This document shows, piece by piece, positions 7,558 to 14,033 of a stretch of 14,033 nucleotides of DNA (position 1 is the stretch's first letter; each line of letters starts with the position of its first letter). The stretch comes from Collinsella aerofaciens. Lineage in GTDB: Bacteria > Actinomycetota > Coriobacteriia > Coriobacteriales > Coriobacteriaceae. Where the stretch lies: positions 1 to 14,033 of the forward strand of contig CAJMJM010000042.1 in assembly GCA_905213725.1 (NCBI GenBank). The letters run 5' to 3'. The notes under the pieces are model-generated. The model did no database searches. It was not told the DNA's origin and saw nothing but the letters and a program-made list of their open reading frames with translations. The translations under genes and the position numbers were made by a program.

Positions 7558-8256
7558 TTACAGGTCGCGTGCCCGATAGACCTTGGTGCTGACGGCGCAG
7601 CTGATTGCACATAGCGCGAGGGCAAGTGCGGCGATGCCTGCACACAGACAGCCCAGAACGGCAGGGTCGGGATTCGCTCCGGCAATCGACATGAGCCAGT
7701 TGCTGATGGGGTTGGAGGAGCTCAGCGTGGCCATGGCAAGGCATCCGAGCATGGCAAACAGGCCAACGGATAGGCGCAGCGCCTCCATGTGACCAAATCG
7801 AAAGAACAGCGGCTGCGCCAAAAACACCATCATGAGGGAGATGAGCATCGATGCTGCCGAGGCGATTGCGATTTCAAAGACCGTCTGTCCCGTCGAAGGA
7901 ATGCCCGCGCCATTGAAGAGCGGGATGGAGGCGATGCTCAAAAGCGTAGCTGCACATGCCATGACGGCGGAGAAGACAATAACGCTCAGGTAGCGTGCGC
8001 GGATGATGTCTTTGCGCGAGAAGGGCAGCGTTGCCCGGTAGCGCTCCCAACCGTTTTGATTGTCGAAACCGGCCAGTGAGTTCATGACTATGATGGGCGA
8101 CATGGCACTGACGGCGCAGGCGCCGGCGCTCATACCGGAATCGCCATCCGACGCGTTGACGAGCGTCAGCACAATGAAGATGAACAAGCCGACGCCCGCA
8201 ATGCTCGGGATGAGCGTGCGAACGATGGCGAGTTCGGACATAAAGGCGCGTTTCAT
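7558..8256 (-). CDS. ABC-2 type transporter permease
   Basis: Membrane subunit of an ABC transporter, 232 aa with about six hydrophobic helices (near 15-34, 41-60, 88-110, 124-150, 160-177 and 198-222). The cytoplasmic segment WERYRATLPFSRKDIIRARY at about 70-89 matches the pattern typical of ABC2_membrane_5 proteins. Its ATG overlaps the stop of the ATPase gene as ATGA, so translation is likely coupled. Together with the ATPase and GntR genes it forms a YtrA-type regulated exporter. The substrate is unknown; relatives handle peptides, antibiotics or cell-envelope stress. There is no strong terminator after the stop. Confidence 0.85.
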   Translation of the reverse strand: MKRAFMSELAIVRTLIPSIAGVGLFIFIVLTLVNASDGDSGMSAGACAVSAMSPIIVMNSLAGFDNQNGWERYRATLPFSRKDIIRARYLSVIVFSAVMACAATLLSIASIPLFNGAGIPSTGQTVFEIAIASAASMLISLMMVFLAQPLFFRFGHMEALRLSVGLFAMLGCLAMATLSSSNPISNWLMSIAGANPDPAVLGCLCAGIAALALALCAISCAVSTKVYRARDL

Positions 8257-9134
8257 TTCGAAGCCCCTTTCAGTATGAGGCGCAGATAGTCATCAATGGT
8301 TGCCCGATCGCAGGGAATCTCGGGAAAGGCCTCGAGCGTTTCGCGACGGTTGGGTACGAGTACGTCCACGCTGTAGGCGTGACGGGCGGCACGGGCGCCT
8401 TCGACGCAAGCCATAAGCTCGGCAGCCTGCGATTGGGTGCAGTGGGCGATGCCGGCGCGGTCGGTAATGTCCTCGCGCGGCAGGTCAAAAATAATCGAGC
8501 CATTATCGATGCAGATGACGCGATCAGCGGTGCGATCGAGGTCGGACGTAATGTGGCTCGAGAGCAGCACACTGTGCTGGCCGTCGGCGACAAAGGCAAG
8601 CAGCTCATCAAGCAGTTCCTCGCGTGCCATGGGATCGAGGCCCGCGGTGGCTTCGTCCAAAACGAGCAGCTTGGCCTTGTGACTGAGCGCACAGGCAAGC
8701 TGCAGTTTCATGCCCATGCCGCGGGAGAGGTCCTTGACCTTTGTCTTGGGATCGAGGCCAAATCGGTTGATGAATCCGGCGAACGTTTCGCGGTCCCACG
8801 TGGGGTACGCTGGGCCTACGAGCGACTCGATCTGGCCCACCTTGAGCGTGGAGGGGAAGGGGCACGTGTCCAGGACAAGACCGACGCGGGAGCGTAGATG
8901 GCGTTGCGACTCATCGGGCGCGTCGGCGCCACAGCGCTGCCCAAACAGGTGCACTTCGCCGGCATCGAGCTTTATAAGCCCGAGAGCAGCTCGAATCGTC
9001 GTTGTTTTGCCAGCACCGTTGGCACCAACAAAGCCGATGATCTGGCCAGGCTCCACGGCAAGCGTGACGTCGCGCAGCGAAAAGCGGTCGCTTACAGCGT
9101 GTGAGATGCCTTTGAGTTCAAGCAAGTTTTGCAT
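8253..9134 (-). CDS. ABC transporter ATP-binding protein
   Basis: ATPase subunit of 293 aa that powers the adjacent permease. Walker A is GANGAGKT (37-44), the signature is LSRGM (136-140) in place of LSGGQ, Walker B ends VLDE with D160/E161, and the H-loop histidine is H194 in SSHIT. The Q-loop region reads LVLDTCPFP, without the usual glutamine, as in many members of this exporter subfamily. The PTWD segment after it is also typical of YtrB-like ATPases. The region after about 225 is a C-terminal extension of unknown role. It starts 23 bp after the gntR stop and overlaps the permease start by 4 bp. Confidence 0.92.
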   Translation of the reverse strand: MQNLLELKGISHAVSDRFSLRDVTLAVEPGQIIGFVGANGAGKTTTIRAALGLIKLDAGEVHLFGQRCGADAPDESQRHLRSRVGLVLDTCPFPSTLKVGQIESLVGPAYPTWDRETFAGFINRFGLDPKTKVKDLSRGMGMKLQLACALSHKAKLLVLDEATAGLDPMAREELLDELLAFVADGQHSVLLSSHITSDLDRTADRVICIDNGSIIFDLPREDITDRAGIAHCTQSQAAELMACVEGARAARHAYSVDVLVPNRRETLEAFPEIPCDRATIDDYLRLILKGASK

Positions 9135-9157
9135 GGTATAGCCTTTCTTGCAGATGG

Positions 9158-9538
9158 CTACTGCATGGTTTCGGGGGCTACCAGGTCGAGCATCTCGTGC
9201 AGTTTGTCGCGCGTGACGCCCAGGGTTTCGGCTTGGCTCGCCGCTTTCGCAAGTAGCTCTTCGATATGGCAGAGCTGGTTTTCGCGCAAAAGCTCCTGGT
9301 TGCCCTCGGCGACAAAACAGCCCTTGCCCTGCACGGTGCAGATAAACCCGAGCTGCTCCAGGTCGGCGTAGGCGCGCTTGGTGGTGATGACGCTCACGCC
9401 AAGATCGCTCGCGAGTGCACGGATGCTGGGGAGTTTGGCTCCCGCAGCGAGCGTGCCCGATAAGATCTGAGCTTTGACTTGCGAGGTTATCTGCTCGTAG
9501 ATGGGCTTATCGCTCGAATTGGATAGGATGATGTCCAC
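9158..9538 (-). CDS. GntR family (YtrA-type) transcriptional regulator
   Basis: Short one-domain GntR regulator of 126 aa. The winged helix-turn-helix occupies about 8-78, with the family landmarks IYEQI near 13-17, KLPSIRALASDLGVS near 35-49 and TTKRAYADLEQLGF near 52-65. The remaining 45 residues form a helical tail, too short for a FadR- or HutC-type ligand domain, which is the YtrA pattern. GTG start at 9538 with AAGGAG 5 nt upstream. It is the first gene of the ABC operon and its promoter carries dyads, so it probably represses its own operon until an unknown signal, often an envelope-active compound in relatives, releases it. Confidence 0.9.
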   Translation of the reverse strand: MDIILSNSSDKPIYEQITSQVKAQILSGTLAAGAKLPSIRALASDLGVSVITTKRAYADLEQLGFICTVQGKGCFVAEGNQELLRENQLCHIEELLAKAASQAETLGVTRDKLHEMLDLVAPETMQ

Positions 9539-9560
9539 AGCGGCTCCTTAGCTGTTGGGC

Positions 9561-9604
9561 TACACGTGTATATAACCGGTAAGCACAGTATATATACACT
9601 ATGC
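9561..9604. promoter_or_regulatory. Candidate operators for the GntR regulator
   Basis: Two dyads lie upstream of gntR. TACACGTGTA (9561-9570) is a perfect palindrome. The second site has perfect core GTATATATAC (9588-9597) inside a longer dyad, GCACAGT (9583-9589) against ACTATGC (9598-9604) with one mismatch. The second overlaps the -10 box and the first lies just after the likely start point, as expected for repression. Confidence 0.5.
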
Positions 9605-9616
9605 ACAGTTATGCAA
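9587..9616 (-). promoter_or_regulatory. Promoter of the gntR-ABC operon
   Basis: On the minus strand TTGCAT (9611-9616) and TATACT (9587-9592) are separated by 18 bp. Transcription would start near 9580, giving a leader of about 40 nt before the GTG. The -10 is embedded in an AT-rich dyad. Confidence 0.55.
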
Positions 9617-9700
9617 GAGGCAAATGTGGATTGGGCCGGCTACCCAGGCCCCAACTGATGAATTTGTCCTGATAGGCGCCCTAGAGCGGGATTTCGCGGC

Positions 9701-9706
9701 TACAAT
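9701..9706 (+). promoter_or_regulatory. Probable -10 box for prfC
   Basis: TACAAT lies 47 bp before the prfC start codon. The -35 region is not recognisable. Upstream, TTGGGCC (from about 9632) and GGCCCCAA form an imperfect hairpin of unknown role between the two divergent promoters. Confidence 0.4.
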
Positions 9707-9753
9707 AGGGCGGTTACATCGACGTAATGCACTCAATGCAAGAAAGGATCCGC

Positions 9754-11367
<1,614 letters not shown>

Positions 11368-11373
11368 CGCATC

Positions 11374-11411
11374 GGCGCGGTGGCCCTGCGGGGCTGCCGC
11401 GCCGTTTGCTT
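11374..11411 (+). terminator. Rho-independent-like terminator after prfC
   Basis: GGCGCGG (11374-11380) pairs with CCGCGCC (11397-11403), with further inner pairing of GCCC to GGGC. It is followed by GTTTGCTT, a rather weak T-tract. It starts 6 bp after the prfC stop and ends where the next promoter's -35 begins. Confidence 0.6.
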
Positions 11412-11438
11412 GCCTGATGCCGTGTGAGCGGCTATCAT
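11410..11438 (+). promoter_or_regulatory. Promoter of the VUT transporter operon
   Basis: TTGCCT (11410-11415) and TATCAT (11433-11438) are separated by 17 bp. The start point would be near 11445, giving a leader of about 78 nt that contains the putative riboswitch. It abuts the prfC terminator. Confidence 0.55.
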
Positions 11439-11466
11439 ACCACCGTCGTCTCAAGACCGGGGCGTC

Positions 11467-11516
11467 CGAGCAGTTCGGGTCCGATATCCTGCTCGTTAAA
11501 CCTAAAACCAAAGGAG
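11467..11516 (+). promoter_or_regulatory. Candidate preQ1-I-like riboswitch in the VUT leader
   Basis: CGAGCAG (11467-11473) and CTGCTCG (11489-11495) form a perfect 7-bp helix P1 around the loop TTCGGGTCCGATATC, which begins UUC like known preQ1-I loops. An A-rich tail follows, and ACC (11507-11509) directly before the ribosome site AAAGGAG (11510-11516) can pair with GGU (11478-11480) in the loop, giving the H-type pseudoknot expected of preQ1-I. An alternative partner is ACCU at 11500-11503. Gene context, a queuosine-precursor transporter, fits. The tail is longer than in the classic examples and I could not run a covariance model. Confidence 0.5.
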
Positions 11517-11522
11517 TACATA

Positions 11523-12245
11523 ATGATCAAGAAGGTCATGGAGGACTACAAGGTCCTGTTGCGGAGCATTCCCGCGGCAACGGTTTCGCTGTTTTTCGTG
11601 AGTGTCATCATGATGAACCTGCTGGCCAACAAAGAGCTCATCAGCCTGCCGTATCTGGCACTCGATTGCGGCTTTGTGGTGAGCTGGGTTTCGTTTTTGT
11701 GCCAGGACATGATCTGCAAACGCTTTGGCGCCAAGGCATCCATCAAAATCTCTATCCTCGCGCTGCTGGTCAACCTGGCCGTGAGCCTGTGCTTTTGGGC
11801 ATGCTCGCTCACGCCCGGTATGTGGGGCGCCTACTACGACACGGGCATGATCGAGGTTAACACTGCCCTTAACGCTACCATCGGTGGCACCTGGTACGTG
11901 GTGCTGGGCTCTTCGCTGGCAATGCTCGTCTCTGCCGTGGTTAACTCCACGCTCAACCAGTCGCTCGGCCGCATGCTCAAAAAGAATAATTTTGCGAGCT
12001 TCGCCTTCCGCTCCTATGTGTCCACGGGTGTTGGCCAGTTTATCGACAACCTGGTCTTTGCCATTGTGGTGAGCCACACGTTCTTTGGTTGGACCTGGGT
12101 GCAGGTCCTTATGTGCTCACTGACCGGCGCTGTCGCCGAGCTGCTGTGCGAGGTCTTCCTGAGCCCCGTGGGCTACAAGGTCGTGCGCGGCTGGGAGCGC
12201 GAGAATGTGGGTTCCGAGTACCTCGAGCGCCACGCAACCGCCTAA
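11523..12245 (+). CDS. VUT family (YhhQ-type) queuosine precursor transporter
   Basis: Inner-membrane transporter of 240 aa, Pfam Vut_1 (formerly DUF165), whose studied members take up queuine or preQ1 for tRNA modification. Several hydrophobic helices are evident, with family-like polar residues inside them: ANKE (35-38), the Asp-containing SFLCQDM (57-63), NSTLNQSLGR (141-150), GQFIDN (171-176) and the acidic AELLCEVFLSP near the end. I chose the ATG at 11523 because AAAGGAG lies 6 nt upstream; reading further up would translate the leader and promoter. Its stop TAA overlaps the ribosome site of the SDR gene, so the two are one operon. Likely controlled by the leader structure. Ligand could be queuine, preQ1 or preQ0. 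Confidence 0.85.
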   Translation: MIKKVMEDYKVLLRSIPAATVSLFFVSVIMMNLLANKELISLPYLALDCGFVVSWVSFLCQDMICKRFGAKASIKISILALLVNLAVSLCFWACSLTPGMWGAYYDTGMIEVNTALNATIGGTWYVVLGSSLAMLVSAVVNSTLNQSLGRMLKKNNFASFAFRSYVSTGVGQFIDNLVFAIVVSHTFFGWTWVQVLMCSLTGAVAELLCEVFLSPVGYKVVRGWERENVGSEYLERHATA

Positions 12246-12254
12246 GGAGCAAGT

Positions 12255-12935
12255 ATGCGGGTTTTGATCACGGGCGCTTCGGGCGGTATCGGAGCCGCGT
12301 GCGTGCAGCGCTTTTTGGACGAGGGCCACGAGGTCGTGGGCTTTGATCTGCTGCCGGCGGCGATCGAACACGAGCGCTACCGCCATCTGATCGTTGATGT
12401 ACGCGAGCCGGACTCGTTTCCAGGCGACCTTGAACCCCAGGTAATCGTGAACGTTGCCGGTACGCAGGATTCGGCCGACGATATTGCTGCCAACCTGCGT
12501 GGCACCATCAACGTGACCGAGCACTACGCCTTTGTGGGGGAGGGGCTTGCCGCCAAGCCTGCGCCGGCTATCAAATCCGTGGTCAATGTGGGGTCGGCGA
12601 GCGGGCATACGGGATCGGAGTTTCCCGCCTATGCCGCCAGCAAGGGTGGCGTTATCGCCTACACCAAGAACCTTGCAAACCGTCTGGCGCCGCAGGCCAT
12701 CGCCAACAGTGTGGACCCGGGTGGCGTTATCACGCCGCTCAACCGTTGTGTGATGGAAGACGAGCACCTGTGGAACCAGATTATGGAGCTCACGCCGCTT
12801 AAGCGCTGGGCCACTGCCCAAGAGATCGCCGAGTGGATCTACTTTGTGGGCGTGACCAACCGGTTTATGACCGGGCAGAGCCTGCTGATCGATGGCGGCG
12901 AGGCCGGCCGCACACAATTTATTTGGCCTGAATAG
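12255..12935 (+). CDS. SDR family NAD(P)-dependent oxidoreductase
   Basis: Rossmann-fold enzyme of 226 aa. The dinucleotide loop is TGASGGIG (6-13), NVAG (66-69) replaces NNAG, the catalytic set is S114 or S116, Y126 and K130 in YAASK, and PGG (155-157) follows. GQSLLIDGGEAGR near the C-terminus is typical of classical SDRs. Asp31 after the second strand suggests preference for NAD over NADP. The substrate is unknown. It starts 9 bp after the transporter stop, with AAGGAG overlapping that stop, so it is translated from the same mRNA. Whether it has any part in queuosine metabolism is open. A strong terminator lies directly after it. It is slightly shorter than the usual 250 residues. Confidence 0.88.
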   Translation: MRVLITGASGGIGAACVQRFLDEGHEVVGFDLLPAAIEHERYRHLIVDVREPDSFPGDLEPQVIVNVAGTQDSADDIAANLRGTINVTEHYAFVGEGLAAKPAPAIKSVVNVGSASGHTGSEFPAYAASKGGVIAYTKNLANRLAPQAIANSVDPGGVITPLNRCVMEDEHLWNQIMELTPLKRWATAQEIAEWIYFVGVTNRFMTGQSLLIDGGEAGRTQFIWPE

Positions 12936-12936
12936 G

Positions 12937-12972
12937 AAACGCGCCCGATGGAAAGCCGTCGGGCGCGTTTTT
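12937..12972. terminator. Bidirectional terminator between the SDR gene and ung
   Basis: AAACGCGCCCGA (12937-12948) and TCGGGCGCGTTT (12959-12970) form a perfect 12-bp stem with a 10-nt loop, followed by further T on the plus strand. It serves the SDR gene well; on the minus strand the T run is only three or so, so termination after ung may be weaker. The two convergent stops are about 50 bp apart. Confidence 0.9.
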
Positions 12973-12985
12973 GATGTATCGATTT

Positions 12986-13711
12986 TTAGCCGAGGCAAGT
13001 CCAGTTGACGGGGGTCGAGCCGTGCTGTTCGAGTAGCCGATTGGCAGCGGAGAAGGGGCGCGACCCCATAAAAGCGGGGAGTTCTGCCGTGGCACGGTTG
13101 GCCGAAAGCGGCGAGGGGTGCGTAGAGGCCAGGCAGAACTTGCCGGTTGCCTTGCCCGCGCCGATTGCGGCGAGCTTGCCTTCGACCATCTGCTGGGCAA
13201 AGCGGCCCCATGCCAAAAAGACGACCGGCTGGGGCAGCTGGCAGCAGCGTTCGATAACGTAGTCGGTGAGCGTGCTCCAGCCCAGCTTGGCGTGCGAGTT
13301 CGCGGCATGCTCGCGCACGGTGAGCGTAGTGTTGAGGAGCAGGATGCCCTGTTGTGCCCATGGGGTTAGGTCTCCCGTGGCGGGAATGGGGCAGCCCAAA
13401 TCGGCTTTGAGCTCCTTATAGATGTTGCGCAGGCTCGGCGGCAACTTGGTTTGCGTCGCGGGGACCGAGAACGACAGCCCCATTGCCTGGTTGGGTCCGT
13501 GATAGGGGTCTTGACCCAAGATGACAACCTTGACCTGGTCGGCCGGCGTGTAGGCGAGGGCATTGAGGATGTCGTCTTGTGCCGGGTAGATGGTTTGCTC
13601 GGCACGCAAAAGGGCGATGCGCTCGAGCAGCTGGTTCGTAGTGTCACGTACCGGCTGCGGCGCATCGCCCAACCAAGTTGCTATGTTGTGGTCGCGGGTT
13701 GCGGTGTCCAT
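12986..13711 (-). CDS. ung: Uracil-DNA glycosylase, family 1
   Basis: DNA repair enzyme of 241 aa that removes uracil from DNA. The water-activating loop GQDPYHG (66-72) carries catalytic D68, followed by the usual GLSFSVP. LLLNTTLTV (124-132) holds the uracil-reading N127. HPSPLS (198-203) is the DNA-intercalation loop motif with its catalytic His. Length and motif order are standard for Ung. ATG at 13711 has AAAGGAG four bases upstream. The C-terminus reads VNWTCLG, close to the family's INW end. It is transcribed alone, with its own -10 box and an overlapping dyad. Confidence 0.97.
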   Translation of the reverse strand: MDTATRDHNIATWLGDAPQPVRDTTNQLLERIALLRAEQTIYPAQDDILNALAYTPADQVKVVILGQDPYHGPNQAMGLSFSVPATQTKLPPSLRNIYKELKADLGCPIPATGDLTPWAQQGILLLNTTLTVREHAANSHAKLGWSTLTDYVIERCCQLPQPVVFLAWGRFAQQMVEGKLAAIGAGKATGKFCLASTHPSPLSANRATAELPAFMGSRPFSAANRLLEQHGSTPVNWTCLG

Positions 13712-13726
13712 GGGGCTCCTTTATGG

Positions 13727-13752
13727 TAGATGCTCTGTTGGCATCTATTGTA
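13727..13752 (-). promoter_or_regulatory. ung -10 box with overlapping dyad
   Basis: TACAAT on the minus strand is at 13747-13752; the -35 is not recognisable. A perfect dyad, TAGATGC (13727-13733) and GCATCTA (13741-13747) with a 7-bp spacer, overlaps the last base of the -10 and the expected start point, so it could be an operator. It does not look like an actinobacterial LexA box. Confidence 0.4.
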
Positions 13753-13773
13753 AAGGCGCACCGGTTGCCTTTA
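13751..13773 (-). terminator. Possible weak terminator hairpin after the partial EamA gene
   Basis: TAAAGGC (13751-13757) and GCCTTTA (13767-13773) pair perfectly around a 9-nt loop, 27 bp past the EamA stop. The T residues are part of the stem and no further T-tract follows. It overlaps the spacer and -10 of the ung promoter. Confidence 0.35.
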
Positions 13774-13799
13774 TGACACGGCTGTATGAAGAACGGGGT

Positions 13800-14033
13800 C
13801 TACGAGACGCGCTCGGGCGCTCCTGCCATACGGGCCTGTCCATGTGCACGGAGGCGCGGAAGCTCGACGGTTGCCACCATGACGCCGGTGAGGATGAGGG
13901 TGGCGCCAAAGAAGGCGATGGGGTTCAGGACCTCGCCGACCAGGAAGAACGAAAAGACGGCAGAGCAGACCGGCACGAGCGAGAAAGCGAAGCCGCTGGT
14001 CTCGGCAGGCACGTGGGGCAGCACGAGAGTATG
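13800..14033 (-). CDS. EamA/DMT transporter, C-terminal fragment cut by window edge
   Basis: The last 77 codons of a membrane transporter whose start lies beyond the window. The reading frame stays open to 14033. The segment ETSGFAFSLVPVCSAVF followed by VGEVLNP and a helix IAFFGATLILTGVMVA is the usual end of the second EamA repeat: two helices with a Gly-Glu between them. The tail after it (PRLRAHGQARMAGAPERVS) is short, basic and cytoplasmic or exposed. It is a different gene from the EamA at 6231-7106. Substrate unknown. Confidence 0.8.
   Translation of the reverse strand, partial: HTLVLPHVPAETSGFAFSLVPVCSAVFSFFLVGEVLNPIAFFGATLILTGVMVATVELPRLRAHGQARMAGAPERVS

Noticed and set aside
7367..7579. 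A 70-codon open frame on the plus strand starting in the quasi-palindrome
   Set aside because: It has no ribosome site, overlaps the permease end, and its only notable part is explained by the repeat arm.

Overview
This 14 kb window looks like core chromosome from a moderately high-GC actinobacterium of the class Coriobacteriia, most likely Collinsella or a close relative. That placement is an inference from gene content, codon use and the recurring TACAAT-like -10 boxes; no rRNA or other marker here proves it. No tRNA, rRNA, phage, transposase or CRISPR array is visible.

Layout, left to right. A large membrane hybrid histidine kinase with two periplasmic solute-binding domains runs on the minus strand (6-2765). 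After a spacer holding a 58-bp palindrome come four plus-strand genes: a two-helix potassium channel, a LOG/TIGR00730 protein, a ClC-family chloride channel or transporter, and a flavodoxin/ferredoxin fusion (2964-6215). An EamA/DMT transporter converges on them (6231-7106). A 450-bp stretch without genes (7107-7557) holds a 186-bp quasi-palindrome with near-identical 39-bp arms and a pair of 12-bp direct repeats in its core. Next is a minus-strand operon in transcription order gntR, ABC ATPase, ABC permease (9538 down to 7558). It is divergent from prfC (release factor 3, 9754-11367). A compact terminator and promoter lead into an operon of a VUT-family (YhhQ-type) queuosine-precursor transporter and a short-chain dehydrogenase (11523-12935). 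A bidirectional terminator separates these from ung (minus, 12986-13711). The window closes with the C-terminal end of a second EamA transporter, cut by the window edge.

How the parts fit. The GntR repressor probably senses an unknown ligand and controls its own ABC exporter through the dyads over its promoter. The VUT transporter leader carries a hairpin and A-rich tail that resemble a preQ1-I riboswitch, which would tie import of the queuine/preQ1 precursor to its supply. The kinase should sense amino-acid-like or other small ligands outside the membrane, but no partner response regulator is in view.

Most of the genes are ordinary housekeeping or transport genes. The parts that deserve a second look are non-coding: the quasi-palindrome at 7244-7429, the putative riboswitch at 11467-11516 and the palindrome at 2853-2910.
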